18,329 nucleotides of DNA from Aliterella sp. RAGGC_92 (GTDB taxonomy: Bacteria > Cyanobacteriota > Cyanobacteriia > Cyanobacteriales > Chroococcidiopsidaceae), in NCBI GenBank assembly GCA_030826005.1, contig JAPJOW010000071.1, positions 1-18,329 of the forward strand. The letters run 5' to 3'. The translations under genes were made by a program, and so were the position numbers. The notes below the pieces were generated by a model. The model did not search any database, was not told where the DNA came from, and worked only from the letters and a program-made list of their open reading frames with translations. This document shows, one piece after another, positions 8,095 to 14,816 of this stretch; position 1 is the stretch's first letter; the number at the start of each line of letters is the position of its first letter.

Positions 8095-8119
8095 GCCTCC
8101 TTAACGGGAGGCTTTTTTT
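8095..8119 (+). terminator. Intrinsic terminator of the repeat-protein gene
   Basis: GCCTCC (8095-8100) pairs with GGAGGC (8107-8112) around a 6-base loop, followed directly by seven T residues (8113-8119). It lies 26 bases after the stop codon. Confidence 0.9.
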
Positions 8120-8144
8120 GTAGTTCAAAATCTTTGCACATCCT

Positions 8145-8224
8145 AGTCCGCCTAGGGTTGAAACCCCAGGCTAATAGCTAAAGTCGGCTTAAGCCGACTA
8201 AATAAATCTTGTGCAAGAGTTCTA
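8145..8224 (+). repeat. Copy C of the dispersed palindromic/MITE-like repeat
   Basis: Positions 8145-8201 match copy B almost base for base, including the perfect palindrome AGTCGGCTTAAGCCGACT (8181-8198). Just beyond, CTTGTGCAAGAGTTCTA (8208-8224) matches the terminal inverted repeat of copy D (complement of 16352-16368) at 15 of 17 bases. The opposite terminus, expected before 8145, is degenerate. A further TIR-like end, CTTCTGGAGGTCTA, lies at 8322-8335 just before rsmB. Confidence 0.75.
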
Positions 8225-8284
8225 TCTGTACGAATCTAGAAGCGCTCTCGCTCTCTGACGCATGGAGGGCTAGTAAACTTCGAT

Positions 8285-8300
8285 TCCCCCAAAATTGGGG
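8285..8300. repeat. Small C/G hairpin upstream of rsmB
   Basis: CCCCC and GGGGG flank an AAAATT centre, giving a short strong hairpin with no following T-run. A degenerate relative (CCCCCAAGATTGAGGG) lies at 10441-10456, after the penicillin-binding protein gene. It may be part of the repeat-rich leader before rsmB. Confidence 0.45.
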
Positions 8301-8345
8301 GCTAGGGGGGCAAAAAATAGGCTTCTGGAGGTCTATTCTAGAACT

Positions 8346-9686
8346 ATGGAAGATGATTCTCGCCAAAGTGCTTTTATTGCTCTAAGTGCCGTCCACAAAG
8401 GAGCTTATGCTGATGTCGCCTTAGAGCGGGTATTGAGTAAAAATGACCTTTCCCCCCAAAGTCGCCGTTTAGTAACCGAGCTTGTTTACGGTAGCGTCCG
8501 CCAAATGCGATCGCTTGACACTCTAATCGATCAATTAGCCAGCAAAAAAGCCGACAAACAACCCCCATTACTCCGCGCAATTTTACATTTAGGTTTGTAT
8601 CAACTGCGCTATTTGAACCATATTCCCCCCTCGGCGGCGGTGAATACTACGGTAGAACTTGCGAAAAAGAACGGGCTATCAGGACTTACAGGCTTTGTAA
8701 ATGGCGTACTGCGCCAATACCTCCGTATTAACGATACCGGAATCGATCCGCTTAAGTTGCCAGAAAACCCTGTAGAACGATTGGGAATTTTGCACAGTTA
8801 CCCCAATTGGATAATCGAAGTTTGGCTAGAACAATTTGGCTTTACCGCTACAGAACAACTTTGCAAGTGGTTAAATCAACCACCCAAGCTAGACTTACGA
8901 ATAAATCCGCTCCGAAGTTCGATTGAAAAAGTTGAAACCGCCTTACAATCGGCAGGGATAGAAGTAAATCGCGTTCCTTTTTTGCCTCAAGCTTTAAGAA
9001 TAACTGGAAGTACCGGAGCAATTCAAAACTTACCTGGTTTTAACGATGGTTGGTGGACGGTGCAAGATAGTAGCGCTCAATTAGTTAGCCACTTGCTCGA
9101 TCCTCAAAAAGGGGAAGTTATTATCGATGCTTGTGCAGCACCGGGGGGAAAAACTACCCATATTGCTGAATTAATGGGTGATACTGGCACAATTTGGGCT
9201 TGCGATCGCACGGCTTCAAGATTGCGAAAACTCCAACAAAATACCAAACGATTGCAACTAAAATCTATTCAAATTCAAGTCGGGGATAGTCGCCATTGGA
9301 GTTATAAAGATAAATGCGATCGCTTGTTACTTGACGTTCCATGTTCGGGGTTGGGAACATTAAACCGTCACGCTGATGCGCGTTGGCGACAAACTCCCGA
9401 AAGTATCCAAGAACTTTCGTTACTGCAATCCGAGCTAATTTCCCACGCATCTTTATTTGTCAAACCCGGCGGAGTAATGGTTTATGCTACCTGCACTTTG
9501 CATCCCCAAGAAAACGAAAGCGTAATTGAAAACTTTTTAGAGCAAAACCCTAATTGGCTAATCGAGCCACCAAACCCTAATTCTCCTTGCTTTCCCTTTG
9601 CAAAATCCGCTCGTTGGATTAAAGTTTTACCATATCAAGATTTGATGGATGGCTTTTTTATGGTGCGATTGAAAAAAAGCTCATAA
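8346..9686 (+). CDS. rsmB: 16S rRNA (cytosine(967)-C5)-methyltransferase RsmB
   Basis: The 446-residue protein has the RsmB/Sun layout. A NusB-like RNA-binding domain (about 1-130, RQSAFIALSAVHKGAYADVA) precedes a SAM methyltransferase domain. Motif I is IDACAAPGGKT (260-270). Motif IV is DVPCSGLGT (330-338), whose Cys333 is the conserved PC cysteine. The TC motif ATCTLHPQENE contains Cys383, the expected catalytic nucleophile. It methylates C967 of 16S rRNA (E. coli numbering) during small-subunit maturation, by family knowledge. I choose ATG 8346; a TTG at 8295 would add 17 residues translated from repeat-derived DNA. The nearest GGAGG (8327-8331) is 14 bases upstream, longer than ideal, and lies inside a TIR-like repeat end. 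The TerB-like gene follows after 25 bases. Confidence 0.93.
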   Translation: MEDDSRQSAFIALSAVHKGAYADVALERVLSKNDLSPQSRRLVTELVYGSVRQMRSLDTLIDQLASKKADKQPPLLRAILHLGLYQLRYLNHIPPSAAVNTTVELAKKNGLSGLTGFVNGVLRQYLRINDTGIDPLKLPENPVERLGILHSYPNWIIEVWLEQFGFTATEQLCKWLNQPPKLDLRINPLRSSIEKVETALQSAGIEVNRVPFLPQALRITGSTGAIQNLPGFNDGWWTVQDSSAQLVSHLLDPQKGEVIIDACAAPGGKTTHIAELMGDTGTIWACDRTASRLRKLQQNTKRLQLKSIQIQVGDSRHWSYKDKCDRLLLDVPCSGLGTLNRHADARWRQTPESIQELSLLQSELISHASLFVKPGGVMVYATCTLHPQENESVIENFLEQNPNWLIEPPNPNSPCFPFAKSARWIKVLPYQDLMDGFFMVRLKKSS

Positions 9687-9711
9687 ATCCCTAACTATTT
9701 AGAGAAAAACA

Positions 9712-10128
9712 ATGTCAAATAATGTCAAACAGTTAGTCAAAATCTTAATTGGTGCTGCGTGGCTTGACGGCAAAATTCAGCCAGAAGAACGTACCTATTT
9801 AAACCAAATTGCCACTGAAAAAGGTGTAGCCCAAGATCCAGAAGTTTATCCTTTGCTCAACGAACTGCGGCAAGTAGAGCCAAAAGAATGTTACGCATGG
9901 ATGAAAGAGTATCTCGGCAATTCTCCAAGTCTTACAGATTATCAAAACTTACTCGAATCTATTAGCGGCTTAATTTACAGTGACAACGATATAGCAACCG
10001 AAGAAGCAAAGCTACTAACTCAATTGCAATCATTAGATCCAGAAAATAATTCACCTCAACCCGTCCATAACGCAGTAATGAAACAAATTCAAAAACTTTA
10101 CCGCCATTGGGTTGAGGTACAAAAATAA
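9712..10128 (+). CDS. TerB-family (tellurite-resistance-like) helical protein
   Basis: This is a 138-residue, all-helical, acidic soluble protein. Its N-terminal segment, KILIGAAWLDGKIQPEERTYL, has the TerB-like signature with acidic residues around DGKI and PEE that could bind a metal ion. A second, weaker acidic half-motif is GLIYSDNDIATEEAKLL. Family members occur in stress-response and membrane-associated contexts, but a single TerB domain without other ter genes does not imply tellurite resistance. It starts 25 bases after rsmB on the same strand and is probably in the same transcript. It converges on the Psb35-like gene with only 16 bases between stop codons and no visible terminator. 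Confidence 0.75.
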   Translation: MSNNVKQLVKILIGAAWLDGKIQPEERTYLNQIATEKGVAQDPEVYPLLNELRQVEPKECYAWMKEYLGNSPSLTDYQNLLESISGLIYSDNDIATEEAKLLTQLQSLDPENNSPQPVHNAVMKQIQKLYRHWVEVQK

Positions 10129-10144
10129 CAATGAAGCGACTTTT

Positions 10145-10372
10145 TTAAGCCTTGGGTTCGCCGATACCGGGGGTTTCTTCTTTTTTCACTTCTGGAACAA
10201 CATCGGGACGTTCTTTATCTTCCCAACCTACAGGACGCTTAGAGTTGTACCAAGCAACAGAGCCAATCGATACTGCCGCAATAAATCCCACTACATATAC
10301 TAAAGTGAAGGAAACGGGAAAATGAGGGCCATTTTCGGCGGCTTGGGCTGCGGTTTGCATTAATATATTCAT
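10145..10372 (-). CDS. psb35: Small single-helix protein, probable photosystem II assembly protein Psb35
   Basis: This 75-residue protein has a short N-terminus, one membrane helix (about residues 21-41, FTLVYVVGFIAAVSIGSVAW) and a strongly patterned hydrophilic tail, NSKRPVGWEDKERPDVVPE, ending in KKEETPGIGEPKA. From memory, this helix plus the RPVGWE and EETPGIGEP motifs match the conserved cyanobacterial family of Synechocystis Ssl2148. That protein was named Psb35 and is reported to stabilise the CP47 module with high-light-inducible proteins. I could not align it, so the identification is probable rather than certain. The start at ATG 10372 is supported by AGGAG (10379-10383, minus strand) 6 bases upstream; Met5 would be a worse choice. 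It lies downstream of the penicillin-binding protein gene on the same strand, with 141 bases between. Confidence 0.65.
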   Translation of the reverse strand: MNILMQTAAQAAENGPHFPVSFTLVYVVGFIAAVSIGSVAWYNSKRPVGWEDKERPDVVPEVKKEETPGIGEPKA

Positions 10373-10473
10373 TTTATGCTCCTAATCCTAGGCAATTACT
10401 GATTTTAAGAGCATACAAAAATGTGTTAGATTTTGCATCTCCCCCAAGATTGAGGGTAAGGAAAGGTTAAATC

Positions 10474-10510
10474 TTCTTCCCCTAGTCCCCTTGTCCTCTA
10501 GTCTCCTTCC
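10474..10510 (-). repeat. Purine-rich tract with 8-base period after the PBP gene
   Basis: Read on the minus strand just past the PBP stop codon, the DNA runs GGAGACTA, GAGGACAA, GGGGACTA, GGGGAAGA: four diverged 8-base units. A related tract lies immediately after the photolyase stop (16251-16281). It is non-coding. Confidence 0.6.
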
Positions 10511-10513
10511 ATA

Positions 10514-12883
10514 TCAGCCATCACTACCAAAACCCGGAGTCGGGTTAGCTGGCGGTGCCGCAGGAGGCGGATTGTTACGCGATTTTTCTACAGGTCTAAG
10601 CCGCTCTCGCCAAGACCTTGTGGGTGCAACTTGGGGAGTAGACCGCTCTGGCGTTCGGGAGGGTTGGTTTTGAGGACGTACTCGCGTTGCTGGTGGTGCG
10701 GCGGATTCCTGGCGCTTGCGTAATTTTCTCGTTGGGCGATCGCTTCTATAACGCCGACTGCGCCGCGTGGTGGTTTCTGAATTTTGCCCATCTTCGCGCC
10801 TTGAAATTCCGCGTCTTCGGCGACGATTGGATTCTGGACTTGCTTGTAAACTATTTTGCTCTAGCTCGTTTAGGCGATTTTTACGAATGCGTTTAGAAAT
10901 TACTCGTTTAGGTTTGAGCGGCTGCGCTTTAATACTACCTTTACGCCCTTCTAACTTTGGTCTTGACGGAAATGCTACTACAGGCATTTTTTGCACGGCT
11001 TGCGCCATAAATTGATGCCAAGTGTAAGCCGCCGTACTACTGCTACCCCAAGTTGGTTCGTTATTATCGTTACCCAACCATACCCCCGTCACCATTTGGG
11101 GAATATAGCCAATAAACCACAAATCGCGGGCTTCGTCGGAAGTGCCAGTTTTCCCCGCAACCGGGCGATTTAACTGCGCTGCGCGACCCGTACCCGACTG
11201 AACGACACTTTTGAGCATCCAAGTCATAATTGCTGCGCTACCGGGGTCTAGCACCTGCTTAGGCTGGTATGTTGATTTATAAATAACCTCGCCACTGCGA
11301 TTAAAAATCCGGCGAATCCCGTGAGTTTCAATATGCTTACCTTGGGTTGCCAAAGTACCGTAGGCGCTAGTAAGTTCGAGTAAATTTACTTCATTAGAAC
11401 CCAAAGCTAAGGAATAAGTGGGTTTTAATTCGGACTTTATGCCCATATTACGAGCGAGTTTAATGGTGGGTTCAAAACCAACATCAATTAAAACTTTTAC
11501 AGCAATGGTATTAATAGAAGAAATTAGGGCGCTACTTGCTGTCATCCAACCTCGATAACCGCGATCGTAGTTTAAAGGTTCGTAGCCTTCTACAATAAAA
11601 GGCGCGTCGATGTAAGACTTGTAAGGAGACATCCCCGAAGCGATCGCGGCGGCGTAAACAAAACCCTTAAAAGTAGACCCTGGCTGGCGTTGGGCTTGAG
11701 TAGCGCGATTAAATTGATTGACTTTAAAATCTTTTCCCCCCACCATTGCCTTAATTTCGCCATTGCGGGGATCGATACTAACTAAGGATGCTTCCTCAAA
11801 GTGCTGCCAACGACCATTTTTAGCTACTGTATCTTTTACGGCGGTTTCGGCGGCTTTTTGCCACTGGGGGTTTAAGGTAGTTTCAATTGTTAAGCCCCCA
11901 GCTTCGATCCGTTCGGGGGAAATATATTTAGGTAACTCTTGCTGAATATAAGTTGTGAAGTAAGGTGCTTCTACTTGCAGTCTTTTGGGCAAACTTGGTT
12001 TAAGAGCAATAGGGGATTTTGTCGCCGTACTTGCTAGTTGAGGCGTAATTACTCCATCTTCCTGCATCCGTTGCAAGACTAAATCTCGCCGCCGGATAGC
12101 AGAGGTGGGATTGACAACTGGGGAATAAAGGCTAGGTGCGGGTGCAAGTCCGGCAATTGTTGCCATTTCTGCCAGGGTGAGTTTATGTACAGGTTTGCTG
12201 AAATATACCCAAGAAGCATCGGCGACACCATAAGCGCCCGATCCTAAATAAACTAAATTTAAGTAACGCTCTAAAATTTGCTCTTTAGTGAGTTTTTTTT
12301 CAATTTTTTGGGATAAGCTGATTTCTCTAAACTTGCGCCCCAACGTGCGTTCTTGATTTAAAAACAAAATTCGCGCCAACTGCTGAGTAATCGTGCTACC
12401 GCCTTCAACGAGATTGCGCGATCGCATATTATTGACAAACGCCCGCACAATGCCTTGATAATCTACCCCATGATGGTTGTAGAAGCGGCGATCTTCAGAC
12501 GCAATAAAAGCTTGGATCAGTGGCTTAGGTATTTGGCTGAGTTTTAACTGTTCTCTAGTTGCAGGCCCGCGCTGTTGCAATATAGAGCCATCACCCGCTT
12601 TAATCGTTAAAGTATCATCGCGGACAAAAGTGTATAGTTCCGTTGCTTCGGGCAAACTGCGTTCGATAGCGAACCAAAAAACCGTCCAAAAAACCGTCCC
12701 ACCACTAGCTACAAGTAGCAACCAAAACCAGTAGTAACGATACAGAGGTTTATCCCTAGGAATTTTGGCGTAAGCTAAACTCGGTAAGTTTTTGATTTGC
12801 TCTACCAAAGTTACTTTTTCCCCTGGCGCAGAGTCACGGACTTTATTTGTTCGCTCTTTGAGCCAGGGAATTAATTTGGACAC
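10514..12883 (-). CDS. Class A (bifunctional) penicillin-binding protein, PBP1a family
   Basis: This 789-residue peptidoglycan synthase has a cytoplasmic N-terminus (1-48) and one membrane anchor (about 49-73). The glycosyltransferase domain (about 90-270) contains catalytic Glu130 in EDRRFYNHHGVD, GGSTITQQLAR (161-171) and the RKFREI and YLNLVYLGSGAYG segments. The transpeptidase domain has all three signatures: S403-TFK406 (nucleophile Ser403), S456-IN458 and K578-TGT581. It polymerises glycan strands and crosslinks stem peptides outside the cytoplasmic membrane. A low-complexity tail from about 650 to 789 is first Arg/Lys-rich (RRRRR near 693), then Pro/Ala-rich, and has no recognised fold. 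The start is GTG 12883, with GAGGA (minus strand, 12894-12898) upstream. It diverges from folK. Confidence 0.93.
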   Translation of the reverse strand: MSKLIPWLKERTNKVRDSAPGEKVTLVEQIKNLPSLAYAKIPRDKPLYRYYWFWLLLVASGGTVFWTVFWFAIERSLPEATELYTFVRDDTLTIKAGDGSILQQRGPATREQLKLSQIPKPLIQAFIASEDRRFYNHHGVDYQGIVRAFVNNMRSRNLVEGGSTITQQLARILFLNQERTLGRKFREISLSQKIEKKLTKEQILERYLNLVYLGSGAYGVADASWVYFSKPVHKLTLAEMATIAGLAPAPSLYSPVVNPTSAIRRRDLVLQRMQEDGVITPQLASTATKSPIALKPSLPKRLQVEAPYFTTYIQQELPKYISPERIEAGGLTIETTLNPQWQKAAETAVKDTVAKNGRWQHFEEASLVSIDPRNGEIKAMVGGKDFKVNQFNRATQAQRQPGSTFKGFVYAAAIASGMSPYKSYIDAPFIVEGYEPLNYDRGYRGWMTASSALISSINTIAVKVLIDVGFEPTIKLARNMGIKSELKPTYSLALGSNEVNLLELTSAYGTLATQGKHIETHGIRRIFNRSGEVIYKSTYQPKQVLDPGSAAIMTWMLKSVVQSGTGRAAQLNRPVAGKTGTSDEARDLWFIGYIPQMVTGVWLGNDNNEPTWGSSSTAAYTWHQFMAQAVQKMPVVAFPSRPKLEGRKGSIKAQPLKPKRVISKRIRKNRLNELEQNSLQASPESNRRRRRGISRREDGQNSETTTRRSRRYRSDRPTRKLRKRQESAAPPATRVRPQNQPSRTPERSTPQVAPTRSWRERLRPVEKSRNNPPPAAPPANPTPGFGSDG

Positions 12884-12980
12884 TTTTATTAGTTCCTCAA
12901 TAACGCTACTGCACGAAGCAAATTGTTTTGTTTATTCTACTTGGTTGGGATCGCTAGTTATAAAGGAAAATCATAAACTT

Positions 12981-13010
12981 TTGGTTTAAAGTACGAGAGA
13001 TTATTAAAAT
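12981..13010 (+). promoter_or_regulatory. Candidate sigma-70-type promoter for folK
   Basis: TTGGTT (12981-12986) and TAAAAT (13005-13010) are separated by 18 bases and lie 29 bases before the folK start. The region is AT-rich, so such matches are easy to find. Its place in the folK/PBP divergent spacer is the main support. Confidence 0.3.
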
Positions 13011-13039
13011 GATAAATTTTAAGTGGAGCTAGGAAGGCT

Positions 13040-13537
13040 TTGCAGATTTTTTGTGAACCCCAAAAATGCGCGATCGCCCTTGGCAGTAATTTAGGTGATT
13101 CTCAAGGTATTTTAACTGCCGCCTTGCAAGTATTAGCCGCTACTCCAGGTATTGCGGTGCAAAAAGTTTCTAGTTGGTATCGCACAAAGCCTGTAGGGGG
13201 AATCCCTCAACCAGATTACCTCAATGGTTGTGCCTTGCTGCAAGTACAAATACTACCCCAGCAATTACTTAAAACTTTACTCGCCACCGAAGCAAAGTTT
13301 GGGCGAGTGCGGCGGGAAAGATGGGGAGCAAGATCCATCGATCTCGATTTATTGTTATACGCAGATTTAATTTTAGAAGCTCCCGAATTAGAAATTCCTC
13401 ACCCGCGCATGAACGAACGCGCTTTTGTTCTCGTACCTTTAGCCGAAATTGCCCCCCATTGGATTGAACCAGTTTCAGGAAAGGCGATCGCGCAACTTCT
13501 TCAAGAGGTAGACTGTTCGGGAGTTAGCAAAATTTAA
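13040..13537 (+). CDS. folK: 2-amino-4-hydroxy-6-hydroxymethyldihydropteridine diphosphokinase (HPPK)
   Basis: The 165-residue protein has the full HPPK signature: ALGSNLGD (13-20), SSWYRTKPVGG (44-54), PDYLNGCALLQ (58-68), RRERWGARSIDLDLLLY (91-107) and IPHPRMNERAFVLVPLAEI (119-137). Asp101 and Asp103 correspond to the metal-binding pair. It transfers pyrophosphate from ATP to the hydroxymethyl-dihydropterin in folate synthesis. The start is a TTG at 13040; no in-frame ATG or GTG exists before the conserved CAIALGSN segment. AGGA (13031-13034) stands 5 bases upstream, which supports it. It heads a tight cluster: the Nudix gene starts 4 bases after its stop. Confidence 0.93.
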   Translation: MQIFCEPQKCAIALGSNLGDSQGILTAALQVLAATPGIAVQKVSSWYRTKPVGGIPQPDYLNGCALLQVQILPQQLLKTLLATEAKFGRVRRERWGARSIDLDLLLYADLILEAPELEIPHPRMNERAFVLVPLAEIAPHWIEPVSGKAIAQLLQEVDCSGVSKI

Positions 13538-13541
13538 CGTT

Positions 13542-14090
13542 ATGGCAATAGGTAAAGAACCCCCCCAATTATTAAAGCAACGCCTGCACTACCGAGGACG
13601 CAAATTTGATTTTGAAGTCAATCGCCTGCGTTTACCCAACGAGTCTGAAGGCGAGTGGGAGTGTATTAGGCATCCCGGAGGCGCTTTAGCCGTGCCAGTG
13701 ACTCCCGAAGGTAAACTTGTTTTAGTAAGGCAATATCGTTTTGCAGTCCAAGGAAGATTATTAGAATTTCCGGCGGGTACGGTTGAACTAAACGAATCTC
13801 CCGCCGAAACAATCCGCCGGGAAATAGAAGAAGAAACAGGTTATCGCGCCCATAAATGGCAAAAACTCGGTGAATTTTTCCTCGCGCCGGGTTACTCCGA
13901 TGAAATTATCTATGCTTTTCTCGCTCAAGAATTGGAAGTTTTAGACAAACCGCCTTTGCAAGATGACGACGAAGATATAGAGACAGTATTACTAACTCCC
14001 CAAGAATTAGAAAGAGCTATTTTAGAAGGTGAGCCAGTAGATGCCAAATCGATTTCTAGCTTTCTTTTAGCTCGTCCTTACTTAACTTAA
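13542..14090 (+). CDS. Nudix hydrolase, ADP-ribose pyrophosphatase-like
   Basis: The 182-residue protein has an intact Nudix box, G-x5-E-x7-REUxEExGU, at residues 79-101. The segment is GTVELNE, seven residues, then REIEEETGY, with the catalytic and metal-binding glutamates present. Upstream, GGALAVPVTPEGKLVLVRQYRF and LEFPAG are typical of the ADP-ribose pyrophosphatase subgroup, which splits ADP-ribose to AMP and ribose 5-phosphate; the substrate is inferred. It lies 4 bases after folK and 3 bases before the Uma2 gene. Translational coupling is likely, since no good Shine-Dalgarno precedes the ATG. A role as a pterin-pyrophosphate hydrolase in folate synthesis cannot be excluded from position alone, but the motif set favours ADP-ribose. 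Confidence 0.88.
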   Translation: MAIGKEPPQLLKQRLHYRGRKFDFEVNRLRLPNESEGEWECIRHPGGALAVPVTPEGKLVLVRQYRFAVQGRLLEFPAGTVELNESPAETIRREIEEETGYRAHKWQKLGEFFLAPGYSDEIIYAFLAQELEVLDKPPLQDDDEDIETVLLTPQELERAILEGEPVDAKSISSFLLARPYLT

Positions 14091-14093
14091 GTT

Positions 14094-14783
14094 ATGACTT
14101 CTTCAAAGACACAAACGGCTACTCAAATCCTCCCTCTAGAAAATGGCGATCGCTTGTCGCGATTTGAATTTGAGCGCCGCTATACAGCAATGCCAAAAGT
14201 AAAGAAAGCTGAACTAATTGAGGGAGTAGTATACATGGGATCGCCAGTAAGAGCAAGAAGTCACGGGCAGCCTCACGCGGCAATTATGGCAATGCTTTCA
14301 GCTTACTGGATCGTAACCCCAGGGGTTTCTTTGCTTGATAATGTTACGGTGCGCTTAGATTTAGACAACGAACCCCAGCCGGATGCTTTACTAAGAATCG
14401 AGTCAGGAGGGCGAAGTATTGTTAGCGATGATGATTATATAGAAGGTGCGCCGGAATTAATTGTAGAAATCGCCGCTAGTAGCGCCACTTATGATTTGTA
14501 CGATAAAAAACAGGTATATCGCCGTAACGGTGTTCAAGAGTATGTTATTTGGCAAGTTTTCGATCGCAAAGTTGACTGGTTTAGTCTTACTGAAGGTGAA
14601 TATGTGCCATTACAGCCGGATGAAAATGGAGTAATAAAAAGCCTTGTTTTTCCGGGTTTGTGGTTAGCTGTACCCCTACTATTAGCCGGAGAAATGGTAA
14701 ACGCTATCGCAGTGTTACAGTCGGGGTTAAATTCGCCCGAACACGCCCAATTTATCGAGCTATTGTCCCATCGATTATCTTAA
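14094..14783 (+). CDS. Uma2 family (DUF820) PD-(D/E)xK-like nuclease
   Basis: This 229-residue protein belongs to a family greatly expanded in cyanobacteria. The N-terminal part (RLSRFEFERRYTAMPKVKKAELIEGVVYM) and a central restriction-endonuclease-like core are both recognisable. Candidate active-site residues are Asp97 in QPDALL, Glu125 in LIVEIAASS and Lys138 in DLYDKKQVYRRNGVQEYVIW. At 229 residues it is slightly longer than common members of about 190, with an extra C-terminal stretch (about 195-229). The biological role of Uma2 proteins is largely unknown, and nuclease activity is inferred from the fold. It starts 3 bases after the Nudix gene, so it is embedded in the folK transcript, and ends 33 bases before the photolyase. 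Confidence 0.85.
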   Translation: MTSSKTQTATQILPLENGDRLSRFEFERRYTAMPKVKKAELIEGVVYMGSPVRARSHGQPHAAIMAMLSAYWIVTPGVSLLDNVTVRLDLDNEPQPDALLRIESGGRSIVSDDDYIEGAPELIVEIAASSATYDLYDKKQVYRRNGVQEYVIWQVFDRKVDWFSLTEGEYVPLQPDENGVIKSLVFPGLWLAVPLLLAGEMVNAIAVLQSGLNSPEHAQFIELLSHRLS

Positions 14784-14808
14784 AATATTAGTACGCTCGT
14801 ACTAAAAT
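14780..14808 (+). promoter_or_regulatory. LexA-box-like palindrome over a putative photolyase promoter
   Basis: TTAGTACGCTCGTACTAA (14788-14805) is a perfect inverted repeat with 8-base arms and a 2-base centre. It matches the published cyanobacterial LexA consensus RGTACNNNDGTWCB at 13 of 14 positions; the D position is C. It lies between a candidate -35, TTAAAA (14780-14785), and a candidate -10, TAAAAT (14803-14808), with 17-base spacing. A repressor bound here would block the promoter of the photolyase that starts at 14817. The palindrome is observed; LexA control is inferred. Confidence 0.55.
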
Positions 14809-14816
14809 AGTATTCA

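Noticed and set aside
8295..8345. TTG start adding 17 residues to RsmB
   Set aside because: The extra residues are translated from a hairpin and a TIR-like repeat end and do not resemble RsmB N-termini.
9712..10128. Tellurite-resistance operon
   Set aside because: Only a lone TerB-like domain is present, with no TerC, TerD or related genes nearby.
10687..11015. Plus-strand open frames opposite the PBP tail
   Set aside because: They are antisense shadows of the Arg/Pro-rich coding sequence and show no domain or ribosome-binding site.
14094..14783. Restriction or toxin-antitoxin system built on the Uma2 gene
   Set aside because: There is no methyltransferase, antitoxin or defence partner next to it, and its neighbours are folate, Nudix and photolyase genes.
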